DNA of 45,772 bases from Gaiellaceae bacterium (GCA_030446625.1 JAUJMY010000020.1:1-45772); one strand, 5' to 3'; positions 33,335 through 41,952 are shown, numbered from the stretch's first letter. The notes: a model not told the origin generated them from the sequence alone. Program-made: numbers and translations.

Positions 33335-34411
33335 CTACCTGATCCGGTACTGGCGCGTGATCGCCGACTGGATGCGGAAGCCCAGGATCTTCGCGTTCGT
33401 GCAGCCGGCGGGCGCGATCGTCGCCGGCTTCGGGTTGACGCACGCGACAGAGCGCGCCTGATCCATCACCGCCGGGTCGGCGATGTTGTTGCCAGGCGCG
33501 TTCGCGCGCACGCGGAACTGCACCCAGCCGCGTGCTCGGAAGCGAATCGTGTGCGTGAACGTGCCGTTCGCCGACGTCCGCTTCGTCGCGAAGACGCGCA
33601 GCACGTAGCGGCCCGCGCGGCGAGAGCTGCCGCCGCGCATGATCTGCACCTGCACGCCGGCTGCGGCCTGCCCACCCTCGGTGACGCGGCCCGAGATCGT
33701 GAAGGCGCGTCCCCGCTGCCGGACGCTGATCGAGACGCTGCGCCGCGGCCGAACGAGCGACTGCGCCTCACGGGTGCCCGCTGGGTTGACGGCTGCCGTC
33801 GTCCCGACGTACGGCGTGAAGATGCCGCTCCAGACGTACTGGTCGATCGTCGTCGGCGGGGAGAAGACGCCGCGGAGCGACAGCCGCGCCTGGATCAGCT
33901 TCGCCTGGAACTGCGCCTGGCTCTGCGGCGCGAGGCAGAAAATGATCGTGTGCGACGCCGACGTCCCCGAGGGGAAGCCCGGAGCGCCGCGCTCCACATA
34001 CGCCGGAATGATCAACGTCTGCCCTGCGGCGGTCAGCCGAAGCTCCCACTGAGCCGCGGGCTGCCGCCCGGTGCACGGGTTCGACCGCTGCGGCGCGACC
34101 GCGACGATCGTCCCCGTCAGCGGTAGACGTGCCTCCGGAGCGATCGCGCGCGCGTTCGCCTCGGCCGCAACGTCGCCGATCGTCGTTCCCGGAGCCTGTG
34201 CCAGGTTCCCGACCCAGCTCACCGGCACGAGGAGCGCCACGCGCGCCGTCGGATCGTCGGTGATCGGCACGCGGACGTTGATGGTCGTGTCGGCCGAGCC
34301 CGTCTGCGCGACGAGCAGCTCCGGGTTGTACGCGGCGAGCGCGTTCCCGGCGAATGCTGTCGCGACGAGGCTCGCGCACACGAGGAGCGCGAGCCGAGTT
34401 GACTTCGTCAT
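33335..34411 (-). CDS. Secreted protein of unknown function
   Basis: 358 residues. Signal peptide (MTKSTRLALLVCASLVATAF, cleavage near ALA). The mature part is rich in beta strands: an N-terminal domain of about 190 residues with a possible Cys-Cys pair, and a C-terminal region (about 225-310) resembling bacterial Ig/carboxypeptidase-regulatory-like domains (VSISVRQRGRAFTISGRVTE, then TSANGTFTHTIRFRARGW). A last Cys pair lies near 330-345. No catalytic motif. ATG 34411 has the same six-G ribosome site (TAGGGGGGAATCG) as paralog A. It lies downstream of a substrate-binding protein gene. Confidence 0.7.
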   Translation of the reverse strand: MTKSTRLALLVCASLVATAFAGNALAAYNPELLVAQTGSADTTINVRVPITDDPTARVALLVPVSWVGNLAQAPGTTIGDVAAEANARAIAPEARLPLTGTIVAVAPQRSNPCTGRQPAAQWELRLTAAGQTLIIPAYVERGAPGFPSGTSASHTIIFCLAPQSQAQFQAKLIQARLSLRGVFSPPTTIDQYVWSGIFTPYVGTTAAVNPAGTREAQSLVRPRRSVSISVRQRGRAFTISGRVTEGGQAAAGVQVQIMRGGSSRRAGRYVLRVFATKRTSANGTFTHTIRFRARGWVQFRVRANAPGNNIADPAVMDQARSVACVNPKPATIAPAGCTNAKILGFRIQSAITRQYRIR

Positions 34412-34502
34412 CGATTCCCCCCTAGTCGTTTGCCTGCCGTGCGTTAAGACGTCGAAACGGGACGCGGAGTTATGCCGCGTTTACGCGCCGCTAACCGCCG
34501 GG

Positions 34503-35729
34503 TCAGCCGCGCGCGCCCAGAAGGCCGCTGAACGGCTGCCAGCGCCCCCTCCGATAGCGGTAGAGCTGAGCTTTCGCGATCGGGTAGTAGCTGCGCGGCG
34601 TCGTGCGGACGGCGACGCCGGGCAGGAGAAACGGGTTGTCCCTCTGGCTGAGGTGCGTCGCCGCGCGCAGCAGCCCCGCACGCGTCACGTTGCGCCCGGC
34701 CTTCCGGAGCGTGTGCACCATCGTGTGCGCGACCGCCATCCCGTAGAGGTTGTAGAGGTCGGTCACGCGCCCCTGCGGGTAGTGGCGGCGCATGATCTGG
34801 CGGTAGAGGCGCACGCCGCGGTCGCGCGCCCAGCGCGGATTCGACGGATCCTTCAGGAACGCCATGCTGATCGCGCCGGCCGTCGCGCGCGCGCCCGCGC
34901 TGAGCGTCGCGATGCGCATGATCGTCGGCTCGATCGAGGCGAGCGTGACGTAGAACTGTGGCCGCCAGGCGAGCTTGTTCGCCGTGATGAACGACTGGAT
35001 CACGTACTGCGGCGTCGTGAAGAGCAGGAGCGTGTCCGCTCGGGACGAGCGCAGCGCCGCCACCTGCGCGCTCACGTCCGCGTCCGTCGACTCGTGCGTC
35101 TGCGTCGCGACGACGCGCGCCTTGCCCGCAAGACCGCGGCGGAGCCCGCGGAGCAGGTCGCGGCCGTACGCGCTCTTCTCGTAGAGGACCGCGAGCCGCG
35201 CGCGCGGGCGCGTGCGCGCGATGTTCCGGCCGTAGATCGCGCCCTCGCCGATGAAGCTCGGGACGTAGCCGATCGTCCACGGGTCCGTCCGGTAGCCCTC
35301 CCCGATCGCGCTCGCGCCGCTGCCGACGAAGAGCTGCGGCACCCTGAGCTGGTTCAGGAACGGGCGTACCGCGAGCGAGTTCTCCGTCCCGAAGCTGTTG
35401 AAGATCGCCAGCACCTTGTCCTGCTGGACGAGCTCGCGCGTCGCCTGCACCGTCCGCGCCGGGTCGTACGCGTCGTCGACGACCTTGTAGACGATCTTGC
35501 GTCCGTGGACGCCGCCGCGCGCGTTCACGTACTTGAAGTACGCGTTGGCGCCGGTCGCGGTCGAGGCGAACGCCGCCGCCGGCCCGCTGAGCGGGGCGGT
35601 TCCGCCGAGCAGGATCGTCGTCGCCGTCACGCCCGGAGTCTGCGCCGGCGCCTCCGTCCGCGCGGCGGCGCCGGGGACGGCGCTCGCGAGCAGGAGGAGC
35701 GTGGCCGCGAGGAGCGCGCGCACGCTCAC
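34503..35729 (-). CDS. Branched-chain amino-acid-type ABC substrate-binding protein
   Basis: 408 residues. Signal peptide ([20 protein letters not shown]) then a Leu/Ile/Val-binding-protein fold: ILLGGTAPLSGPAAAF, ANAYFKYVNARGGVHGRKI, VVDDAYDP, Q-D-K-V-L-A-I-F-N-S-F-G-T, L-F-V-G-S-G-A-S-A and AVLYEKSAYGRDLL. Captures a small polar ligand for an ABC importer; permease and ATPase genes are not in the window. GTG 35729 overlaps the CocE-like hydrolase stop (GTGA). The orphan state suggests a sensor or a partner encoded elsewhere. Confidence 0.85.
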   Translation of the reverse strand: MSVRALLAATLLLLASAVPGAAARTEAPAQTPGVTATTILLGGTAPLSGPAAAFASTATGANAYFKYVNARGGVHGRKIVYKVVDDAYDPARTVQATRELVQQDKVLAIFNSFGTENSLAVRPFLNQLRVPQLFVGSGASAIGEGYRTDPWTIGYVPSFIGEGAIYGRNIARTRPRARLAVLYEKSAYGRDLLRGLRRGLAGKARVVATQTHESTDADVSAQVAALRSSRADTLLLFTTPQYVIQSFITANKLAWRPQFYVTLASIEPTIMRIATLSAGARATAGAISMAFLKDPSNPRWARDRGVRLYRQIMRRHYPQGRVTDLYNLYGMAVAHTMVHTLRKAGRNVTRAGLLRAATHLSQRDNPFLLPGVAVRTTPRSYYPIAKAQLYRYRRGRWQPFSGLLGARG

Positions 35730-37180
35730 CGGGAGACCGGTCGGCGCAGGACGGGGAGCGTGAGCGTCGCGTCGCCGAGCGTCACCCGCGCCCGCGCCGG
35801 GGGGCCGGCGATGTACAGCAGGTCGCCCGACGTCGGGCCCAGGCGCAGGGTCAGCCGCGACCCGGGCGGGATCGTCGTCGCCTGCGAGATCAGCCGGATC
35901 GCGACCGTCCTCGGGCGCCGTGACAGACGTACGGCGGCGCCGCCCGCGCTGACCGTGAGCTCGCGCCCGTCGGGCGTCCTCGCCTTGAGCACGGCGACGA
36001 GGTGCGGGTACGTCCCCGAGGCGGTGACGCGCACGACGGGAGCGCCGAACGTCTCGAGGAGCGCGCTCGTGCGGCCGACCGCGCGCACGGTGGAGCCGCC
36101 GCTGAGGAGCATCGCGCGGCCGCGCGCGGCGAACCGAACCGTCCTCGTCGACGGGATGCCGGCGTACTGCGCGTCGCGCCCGCGGTACGGATCCGCGAGG
36201 ACTCGCACGGGCGGGCGCCTGTCGATCCCGTTCGGCTCGCCCTTGAGGAAGCGCGCGAACCACGACGAGGCCTCGGCGAAGAACGGCTCCGCGTCGGGGC
36301 CGGGGAACGTCGACGGCGCGTGGCCGAACGGCCCGATGTAGAGGCGCTTCGGGCCGGCGAGCTCGCGATAGGCGCGGATGCCCTGCTCGAGACCGAACGC
36401 GAAGTCGCGCCGCCCCTGGAAGACGAGGACGGGGGTGCGGATCCGCGTCAGCGCGCCTCGCACCGAGCGCGGCGCCGCGAACGCCCGCAGCAGGTGTGGG
36501 TCGCGGCTGCTGATCGCCGACGCCGCGATGGCCGTCACCTCGGGAGCCGTGCGGCTCGGCGGCACGGAGCTCGCGAACCCGTACACGGCGCCCGACTTCG
36601 CCAGCCCTTGCGGAGCGAGCGACTCGGCGAGGTCGGTCCACGTCTCGACCACCTCCGCGGCGGCGAACGGGATCCCCTCGCGCAGGGAGCGCCAGACGGC
36701 GCCGCCGCCGAGCGAGATCCCCCAGGCCCCGATCCTGCGCTCGTCGACGTCCGCGCGCGCCCCGAGCCAGTCGAACAGCGCGCGGTAGTCGCGGAGCTCG
36801 CGCTCGCCGACGACGGAGAAGAGACCGCCGGACTCGCCGTGACCGCGTGTGTCGAACGTCAGCACGGCGTATCCCTGCCGGGCGAACGTCCGCTCGGCGA
36901 TCGCGTTCACGTCGCTCCGTGTCCCGCCGACGCCGTGGAACATCATGATGCCCGGCACGGCGGCAGGCCCCGGCGGCGGGCCGCAGCCGTGGTTGACCGG
37001 CGGCTCGTAGAGCGTCGCGGCGATGCGGACGCCGTCGTCCATCGGGATGGTTACGTCGCTCTTCGAGTACGCGCCGGGATCCACCGGGTGACAGGCGGGC
37101 GCAGACCCGGGGCGGAGGACGACGACGGCGAGCGCGACGGCCGTGAGCGCTGCTGCGACGAGGAGCAGACGGGCGCGCAC
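35726..37180 (-). CDS. CocE/NonD-type secreted or anchored hydrolase
   Basis: 484 residues. N-terminal hydrophobic segment (about 3-24) is a signal peptide or anchor; a Cys follows it. Alpha/beta hydrolase core: [26 protein letters not shown], nucleophile GISLGGG (near 175), acid FQGRRDF and His FGHAPSTF. The last 130 residues form a beta jelly-roll like the C-terminal domain of X-Pro dipeptidyl-peptidase/CocE proteins. Acts on peptides or esters outside the membrane. GTG 37180 lies six bases after a TACGCT -10 box, suggesting a leaderless mRNA. Confidence 0.85.
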   Translation of the reverse strand: MRARLLLVAAALTAVALAVVVLRPGSAPACHPVDPGAYSKSDVTIPMDDGVRIAATLYEPPVNHGCGPPPGPAAVPGIMMFHGVGGTRSDVNAIAERTFARQGYAVLTFDTRGHGESGGLFSVVGERELRDYRALFDWLGARADVDERRIGAWGISLGGGAVWRSLREGIPFAAAEVVETWTDLAESLAPQGLAKSGAVYGFASSVPPSRTAPEVTAIAASAISSRDPHLLRAFAAPRSVRGALTRIRTPVLVFQGRRDFAFGLEQGIRAYRELAGPKRLYIGPFGHAPSTFPGPDAEPFFAEASSWFARFLKGEPNGIDRRPPVRVLADPYRGRDAQYAGIPSTRTVRFAARGRAMLLSGGSTVRAVGRTSALLETFGAPVVRVTASGTYPHLVAVLKARTPDGRELTVSAGGAAVRLSRRPRTVAIRLISQATTIPPGSRLTLRLGPTSGDLLYIAGPPARARVTLGDATLTLPVLRRPVSR

Positions 37181-37186
37181 GAGTTC

Positions 37187-37192
37187 AGCGTA
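37187..37192 (-). promoter_or_regulatory. -10 element of CocE-like hydrolase
   Basis: TACGCT on the minus strand, exactly six bases before GTG 37180. Nine bases from the divergent murI -10 box. Confidence 0.55.
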
Positions 37193-37201
37193 GACGACTT
37201 C

Positions 37202-37207
37202 TACAAT
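37202..37207 (+). promoter_or_regulatory. -10 element of murI
   Basis: TACAAT, six bases before GTG 37214. There is no ribosome site, so the start codon should be at or near the 5' end of the mRNA. Confidence 0.65.
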
Positions 37208-37213
37208 CGCCCA

Positions 37214-38032
37214 GTGGACCCGCGCCCCATCGGCGTCTTCGACTCGGGCATGGGCGGCCTGACGGTCCTGCACGAGTGCCTCGTCACTCTTCCCCACGAG
37301 GACTTCGTCTACCTCGGCGACGCCGCGCGGCTGCCGTACGGCCCTCGACCGCTCGCCGAGCTGAGGCGCTTCTCCCGCGAGGTGGCGGGCTACCTCGAGC
37401 GCCAGGGCGTGAAGCTCATCGTCGCGGCGTGCAACTCCGCGACCTCTGCCGCGCTGCCGGAGCTGCAGGCGGAGCTCGAGGTGCCGATCGTCGGCGTCCT
37501 GACGCCCGAGGCGCACGCCGCGGTGCAGGCGACGAGGAACCGCCACGTAGGCCTCCTCGCGACGCAGGCGACGGTCGCGAGCGGCCGGTACGAGGAGCTC
37601 GTGCGGACGCTCGACGCCGGCGTGCGCCTCTTCTCGGTCGCGTGCCCGCGGCTCGTGCCGCTGATCGAGAGCGACGACCCTTTCGGCGCGGCGACGGTCG
37701 ACGCCGTCCGCGAGTACGCGGGGCCGCTCAAGCGCGCGGACGCCGACACCGTCATCCTCGGCTGCACGCACTACCCGCTGATCCGGCCGATCCTCCAGCG
37801 CGTCTTCGGCCGCGACGTCACGCTCGTCTTCTCCGCGGAGGAGACGGCGCGGGAGGTCACCGAGACGCTGGCGCGGAAGCGGATCGAGAACGAGCGCGCG
37901 CGGGAGGGGGCGTACCGGTTCGTCACGACCGGCGATCCGGCGTCCTTCCGGACGATGGGCGCGCGGTTCCTGCAGCTCCCGATCGCGGAGGTCGAGCGCG
38001 TCGCCGTCACGGAGCTCGAGCGCGCCGCATGA
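37214..38032 (+). CDS. murI: Glutamate racemase
   Basis: 272 residues. Cofactor-independent racemase making D-glutamate for peptidoglycan. Opens [14 protein letters not shown]; catalytic cysteines are Cys73 (AACNSATS) and Cys184 (GCTHYPL), with the adjacent His186. The LYLGD-like [14 protein letters not shown] loop is present. GTG 37214 is fixed by the family start and by the -10 box six bases upstream. The stop overlaps rph (ATGA). Confidence 0.96.
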   Translation: MDPRPIGVFDSGMGGLTVLHECLVTLPHEDFVYLGDAARLPYGPRPLAELRRFSREVAGYLERQGVKLIVAACNSATSAALPELQAELEVPIVGVLTPEAHAAVQATRNRHVGLLATQATVASGRYEELVRTLDAGVRLFSVACPRLVPLIESDDPFGAATVDAVREYAGPLKRADADTVILGCTHYPLIRPILQRVFGRDVTLVFSAEETAREVTETLARKRIENERAREGAYRFVTTGDPASFRTMGARFLQLPIAEVERVAVTELERAA

Positions 38033-38736
38033 GCCGGAGCGACGGGCGCCGCACCGACGAGCTGCGCGAGCTCGTCCTCGACCCGGACTTCCTGGAGCAG
38101 CCGCACGGCTCGGTGCTCTTCTCGCAGGGAAAGACCCGCGTGCTCTGCACGGCGTCGGTGCAGGAAGGCGTGCCGCGCTGGCTGCAAGGCAAGCGGCGCG
38201 GCTGGGTGACGGCCGAGTACTCGCTCCTGCCCGCGTCGACCGGCGAGCGCACCGACCGCGAGGCGTCGAAGGGGAAGCAGGGCGGCCGCACGATCGAGAT
38301 CCAACGCCTGATCGGCCGCGCGCTGCGCTCGGTCGTCGACTTCGAGGGCCTCGGCGAACGCACGCTCTGGCTCGACTGCGACGTCCTCCAGGCCGACGGG
38401 GGGACGCGCTGCGCCGCGATCTCGGGCGCGTTCGTCGCCGCCCGCCGCGCGCTCGACCGCTTCGGGCTCTCGCGCGCGCTCCCCGGCTCGGTCGCCGCCG
38501 TCTCGGTCGGGATGGTCGACGGCGTGCCGCTGCTCGACCTCGACTACTCGGAGGACTCGCGCGCGGACGTGGACATGAACGTCGTCATGACCGGCGACGG
38601 GCTGCTCGTCGAGGTGCAGGCGACGGCGGAGACGGTGCCGTTCACGCGCGAGCGCCTCGACGAGCTCCTCGACCTCGCGCGCGGAGGCATAGACGAGATC
38701 GCCGCCGCGCAGGAGGAAGCCGTCCGTGCCGCCTGA
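38029..38736 (+). CDS. rph: Ribonuclease PH
   Basis: 235 residues, the usual family length. Phosphorolytic 3'-5' exoribonuclease that trims tRNA precursors as a hexamer. Features are [50 protein letters not shown] and the [13 protein letters not shown] phosphate-binding segment. ATG 38029 overlaps the murI stop. Its last codons overlap the start of a 28-codon ORF. Confidence 0.96.
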   Translation: MSRSDGRRTDELRELVLDPDFLEQPHGSVLFSQGKTRVLCTASVQEGVPRWLQGKRRGWVTAEYSLLPASTGERTDREASKGKQGGRTIEIQRLIGRALRSVVDFEGLGERTLWLDCDVLQADGGTRCAAISGAFVAARRALDRFGLSRALPGSVAAVSVGMVDGVPLLDLDYSEDSRADVDMNVVMTGDGLLVEVQATAETVPFTRERLDELLDLARGGIDEIAAAQEEAVRAA

Positions 38737-38812
38737 GCTGTCGTGGCTCGACTCGACGCTGCGCGAGCTCGCCGAGCAGGACGAGGTGGTGAGCGTCCGC
38801 TGCAACGACTGA
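38726..38812 (+). CDS. Candidate 28-residue protein between rph and rdgB
   Basis: GTG 38726 to TGA 38810-38812, overlapping the end of rph by 11 bases and rdgB by CTGA. Third codon positions are almost all G/C, whereas the rdgB frame over the same bases has many A/T third positions. So this frame, not an extended rdgB, is the coding one. The product is acidic and helical ([20 protein letters not shown]). Possibly a tiny partner protein or a translational coupler. No family recognised. Confidence 0.45.
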   Translation: MPPELSWLDSTLRELAEQDEVVSVRCND

Positions 38813-39366
38813 GGGCGCGGCTCGCGTCCGGGAACGCGCACAAGCTGGACGAGCTGCGGGCGGCGCTGCCGGACTGGGAGATCGCGCTGCTCGGGGCGAG
38901 CGACTTCCCGCCGGAGGTGGGTGAGACGTACTACGAGAACGCGCGCACGAAGGCGGAGTTCGGCCGCGGACTGGCCGAGCCGGACGTGTGGGTGCTGGGC
39001 GAGGACTCCGGCATCGAGGTGGATGCGCTCGGCGGGCGCCCGGGGATCGAGTCGGCGCGCTGGTCGGACGATCCCGTGCCGGACCTGCTCGCGGCGCTGG
39101 ACGGCGTCGGGCATCGAGCGGCGCGCTACGTCTGCGAGCTGGTGGCGCTCTCGCCGGAGGGCGAGGAGCTGAGGGGAACGGGCGTGCTGGCAGGTCGGGT
39201 CGCGCCCGAGCCGCGCGGGAGCGAGGGCTTCGGCTACGACCCGATCTTCATCCCGGACGCAACGTCCGACACCGTTGCCATACTAGGCAACGAATGGAAG
39301 CAAGCGAACTCACACCGCGCCCGCGCGGCGCAGGCGCTGCGCGCGGCGATCGCGGCGCCCCGTTGA
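38809..39366 (+). CDS. rdgB: XTP/dITP pyrophosphatase (RdgB/HAM1), probable CTG start
   Basis: 185 residues. House-cleaning enzyme hydrolysing XTP, dITP and ITP to the monophosphate. Features are LASGNAHKLDEL (phosphate loop), ENARTKAEF, LGEDSGIEVDALGGRPGIES and EGFGYDPIF. The family start matches CTG 38809, which overlaps the previous small ORF stop as CTGA. A more upstream GTG (38743) would add a poorly coding extension. The stop overlaps the next gene (TTGA). Confidence 0.93.
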   Translation: MRARLASGNAHKLDELRAALPDWEIALLGASDFPPEVGETYYENARTKAEFGRGLAEPDVWVLGEDSGIEVDALGGRPGIESARWSDDPVPDLLAALDGVGHRAARYVCELVALSPEGEELRGTGVLAGRVAPEPRGSEGFGYDPIFIPDATSDTVAILGNEWKQANSHRARAAQALRAAIAAPR

Positions 39367-39797
39367 CCCCGCTTCGCCGCGTATTCTGGTGGCTCCGTCG
39401 GGTTCGCGATCAGACGGCACCGCGGTGCGTCAACGGCGTCGAGGGAATCGACCGCGACGAGCTGGAGCAGCTAACGGCGCTCCTGCGAACCGGCGACGAG
39501 TTCTTCCGGAGTCGGCGATTCTTCTCCGATCTGCGCGAACTTCTCCGTGCGCGTGCAGTCGAAGCTGGATCGTCGGCCGTCGCCGACAGAAGGCCCGACG
39601 AGGAGGGAAGCGAGATTCTCGTCGTCGTCGCCCAGGGACGAACGCGTCTTCGAGCTCGACTACCGGTACGTCGGCGCGGGGAGCCCGCACAGCGCGCCGC
39701 GTCTGGCTCGGTCGAGGAGATAGAGCAGGGGCCCGAGCTGTGGAATCTGCACGCCGGCGCGATTGCACACTGCAAGGAGCTCCTGCGGAAAGACTGA
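39363..39797 (+). CDS. Hypothetical protein, possibly with compensating frameshifts
   Basis: 144 residues from TTG 39363 overlapping the rdgB stop. First part WWLRRVRDQ...IDRDELEQLTALLRTGDEFF and last part VEEIEQGPELWNLHAGAIAHCKELL look coding. The centre (about 39640-39710) has off-frame codons, while the next frame there reads DERVFELDYRYVGAGSP with good codon use. Two opposite one-base errors could explain this. No family recognised. It ends just before paired hairpins. Confidence 0.45.
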   Translation: MTPLRRVFWWLRRVRDQTAPRCVNGVEGIDRDELEQLTALLRTGDEFFRSRRFFSDLRELLRARAVEAGSSAVADRRPDEEGSEILVVVAQGRTRLRARLPVRRRGEPAQRAASGSVEEIEQGPELWNLHAGAIAHCKELLRKD

Positions 39798-39818
39798 GCG
39801 GGGGAAGGATTTGCGCCG

Positions 39819-39838
39819 GACTTCTCGCCGCGGAAGTC
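39819..39838. terminator. Hairpin between convergent genes
   Basis: GACTTC (39819-39824) pairs with GAAGTC (39833-39838). A second short hairpin with a GAAA tetraloop, GCGC-GAAA-GCGC, lies at 39860-39871. Together they could end transcription from both sides. Weak stems. Confidence 0.35.
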
Positions 39839-39889
39839 TCGTGCTCGGGCGCCAGCCGAGCGCGAAAGCGCGAGGGTTCCTCCGCCGCC

Positions 39890-40759
39890 TCACGCGAGTC
39901 CCGCCGCCTCCTCGACGCGCTCTTCCTCGCGGCCGCGCGCGTGCCACCAGTTGACCTCGGCGCCGAGGACGATCACGTTCGCCATCACGTAGAGCCAGAT
40001 CAACAGGATCACGGGCGCGCCGAACGCCTTGAGCGCGATGATCTCGTCTCGACTAGAGAGCCGCACGTAGAGCGGGAGCACCTGGAACGTGCCCTGGAGG
40101 AGCACCGTTGCGAGGATCGCCCCCGGGAGCACCTCTTTGAAATCCAGCTTCACGTTCGTCAGCAGGTAGTAGACGGAGACGAGAAAGAGAAAGACGGACG
40201 CCGTCGACGCGAGCAGCGAGAGCCCGTACGCGACGTAGCCGTTGCCGATGAACCCCGGCGCGAACTCCCGCAGCAGGTCGAATCCGACCGAGCCGATCAC
40301 CAGCCCGATGAAGAGCACGACGAGCGACGAGAGCATCACCACGACGGCGAGGGCCTTCCCGCGCAAGAACGATCGGTTCGGGCGGCCGTAGACGATGTTG
40401 AAGGCCGACTCGAGGACGCTGAACAGCGACAGCGACGTCCACAGCAGGAAGACGCCCCCGATGATCCCGAGGGTCGCGGCGTTGGCCTGGATCCTGTTCA
40501 CGACGTCGACGATCTGCTCGATCGACGCCTCCGGCAGGATCGTCTCGAGCTCGGTCACGAGGTAGCTCGACTCCGTCGCACGTCCGAAGAGCCCGAACAG
40601 CGCGAGCGCAAGGAAGACGAGCGGGACGAGCGAGAGGAGCGCGAAGTACGCGATCATCGCCGCCAGGTGCGTGCCGCGGTCCGCGAAGAACTTTCGGGTG
40701 ACGAAGGAACCCGAAAGCCCCGAGGCTTGCCGAAGGAACTTGTGGATTGGGCGCGTCAC
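39890..40759 (-). CDS. YihY/BrkB-type membrane protein
   Basis: 289 residues with six to seven membrane helices. Family features are ADRGTHLAAMIAYFALLSLVP, LWTSLSLFSVLESAFNIVYGRP and a late LLIWLYVMANVIVLGAEVN. The BrkB/YihY family is widespread; its cell-envelope role is not established. GTG 40759 lies seven bases after TACCCT, so the mRNA is probably leaderless. Divergent from the roadblock gene with 55 bases between starts. Confidence 0.88.
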   Translation of the reverse strand: MTRPIHKFLRQASGLSGSFVTRKFFADRGTHLAAMIAYFALLSLVPLVFLALALFGLFGRATESSYLVTELETILPEASIEQIVDVVNRIQANAATLGIIGGVFLLWTSLSLFSVLESAFNIVYGRPNRSFLRGKALAVVVMLSSLVVLFIGLVIGSVGFDLLREFAPGFIGNGYVAYGLSLLASTASVFLFLVSVYYLLTNVKLDFKEVLPGAILATVLLQGTFQVLPLYVRLSSRDEIIALKAFGAPVILLIWLYVMANVIVLGAEVNWWHARGREEERVEEAAGLA

Positions 40760-40766
40760 ACGGCGG

Positions 40767-40772
40767 AGGGTA
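40767..40772 (-). promoter_or_regulatory. -10 element of BrkB-type gene
   Basis: TACCCT on the minus strand, seven bases before GTG 40759. Confidence 0.5.
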
Positions 40773-40801
40773 GTCGGCCGAGAGGCGCGGAACGCCTGTG
40801 T

Positions 40802-40807
40802 TAGCGT
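40802..40807 (+). promoter_or_regulatory. -10 element of roadblock gene
   Basis: TAGCGT, seven bases before ATG 40815. It is preceded by TGTGT, an extended -10 context. Confidence 0.5.
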
Positions 40808-40814
40808 CAGGCGG

Positions 40815-41165
40815 ATGGACGCGCAGGAGGCGCTCGCCGACCTGATGGAGATCTCGTCCCAGGTCGAGGCGGCGGTGCTCCTGACGCCCGGCGGAGGGGT
40901 CGAGGCCTCGACGATGTCGGCGGAGGAGCACGCGCGCGCCTTCGCGGCTGCCGCGCTTCAGCTCCTCGACGAGGCGGAGCGCGTGCGCGGCGAGCGGCTG
41001 CGACAGGTCCAGGTGACGACCGAAACCGGCAGCGTGTTCGTCGTCCGGGACGACGGGCGTGTGTGCGCCGCGACGACGGGCCCGTCGCCGACGGTCGGAC
41101 TCGTCTTCTACGACCTGAAGACGTGCCTGCGCGCCGTCTCCGCCGAGGCCGATGCGCCGGCGTAG
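40815..41165 (+). CDS. Roadblock/LC7-domain protein
   Basis: 116 residues with a roadblock/LC7 fold: an N-terminal helix QEALADLMEISSQVEAAVLL, central strands GGGVEASTM, helix HARAFAAAALQLLDEAERV, then V-Q-V-T-T-E-T-G-S-V-F-V-V-R-D and a last helix DLKTCLRAV. In actinobacteria such proteins often work with small GTPases, but none is present here. ATG 40815 follows a -10 box by seven bases. It overlaps the next small ORF by 14 bases. Confidence 0.8.
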   Translation: MDAQEALADLMEISSQVEAAVLLTPGGGVEASTMSAEEHARAFAAAALQLLDEAERVRGERLRQVQVTTETGSVFVVRDDGRVCAATTGPSPTVGLVFYDLKTCLRAVSAEADAPA

Positions 41166-41349
41166 CGCGCTCGCCGCGCTCGTGGCCGCCACCGGCGCGG
41201 TCGTGCTGCTCCGCCGGCGCCGCGACGGCGGACGCGAGCGCGTCGACCTCTACTCGGACGACGGATCGGTGCTGTCGCTCGCAGACGATGCTCGCGCCGC
41301 GCCGCTGCTCGCGCTGGCCCGCGAAGCGCTCCGGAGCGCGCGCGCGTAG
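41152..41349 (+). CDS. Small membrane-anchored protein
   Basis: 65 residues. Basic start MRRRS, one hydrophobic segment (about 6-20), R-R-R-R stop-transfer, then a short acidic cytoplasmic part with DLYSDDGSVLSLADDA. Overlaps the roadblock gene end and ends two bases before pyrE. No family recognised. Position suggests it could anchor the roadblock protein to the membrane. Confidence 0.6.
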   Translation: MRRRSALAALVAATGAVVLLRRRRDGGRERVDLYSDDGSVLSLADDARAAPLLALAREALRSARA

Positions 41350-41351
41350 CG

Positions 41352-41930
41352 GTGCAGCGAGACGAGCTCCGCGCGGCGATCGCCGAGCAGGCGCTGCTCG
41401 AGGGCGACTTCGTGCTCCGCTCGGGGCGCCGCTCGCGCTACTACCTCGACAAGTACCGCTTCGAGACACAGCCCGACGTCCTGCGCGTCCTGGGTGCGCG
41501 CCTCGCCGAAGCGGTTGCCGAGGCCGAACCGGATGCCGTCCGCCTCGCCGCGCCGGTGCTGGGGGGCGTCGTGCTGGCGGCGTCCGCCTCGCTTGCGTCG
41601 GGCCTCCCGTTCCTGATCGTTCGCGACCAAGCGAAGGAGTACGGCACCGCGAACCGGATCGAAGGCGCGTTCGAGCCCGGGGAGCGCGTGTGCCTGGTGG
41701 AGGACATCGTCACGTCCGGCGGTGCCGTGCTCGAGGCCGTCGAGGCGCTCCGCGGGGCTGGGCTCGTGTGCCGGACCGCCGTCTGCGTCGTCGATCGCGA
41801 GGAGGGCGGAGTCGACCAGCTCGCCCGCCGCGCGGTCCGGCTCCGGCCGCTCTTCGTCGCCTCAGAACTGCTCGAGGCGGCAAAAGCGCCGCAAACCCGC
41901 ATGGTTGAGCCGATCCGAGGCCATTGGTAA
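41352..41930 (+). CDS. pyrE: Orotate phosphoribosyltransferase
   Basis: 192 residues. Joins orotate and PRPP to make orotidine monophosphate. Features are GDFVLRSGRRSRYYLDKYRF, the mobile loop KEYG and the PRPP motif VCLVEDIVTSGGAV (about 113-126). GTG 41352 lies two bases after the previous stop. pyrF lies 2.1 kb downstream, separated by the HU and exonuclease genes. Confidence 0.95.
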   Translation: MQRDELRAAIAEQALLEGDFVLRSGRRSRYYLDKYRFETQPDVLRVLGARLAEAVAEAEPDAVRLAAPVLGGVVLAASASLASGLPFLIVRDQAKEYGTANRIEGAFEPGERVCLVEDIVTSGGAVLEAVEALRGAGLVCRTAVCVVDREEGGVDQLARRAVRLRPLFVASELLEAAKAPQTRMVEPIRGHW

Positions 41931-41952
41931 GGTCTTGCGCCGGATCTACTGT
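41924..41952 (+). promoter_or_regulatory. Promoter of HU gene
   Basis: TTGGTA (41924-41929), a 17-base spacer and TACTGT (41947-41952). The -35 overlaps the pyrE stop codon. Gives a short leader with a strong ribosome site GGGGAGGAG before GTG 41973. Confidence 0.5.

Noticed and set aside
35730..36641. Long N-terminal extension of the substrate-binding protein
   Set aside because: It is a shadow of the CocE-like hydrolase gene; a clear signal peptide begins at GTG 35729.
37181..37213. Riboswitch or leader RNA upstream of murI
   Set aside because: Only 33 bases lie between the divergent starts and the -10 boxes leave no room for a leader.
38743..38808. Upstream GTG start for rdgB
   Set aside because: Third positions over this stretch are rich in A/T in that frame, unlike real genes here, and the family start matches 38809.
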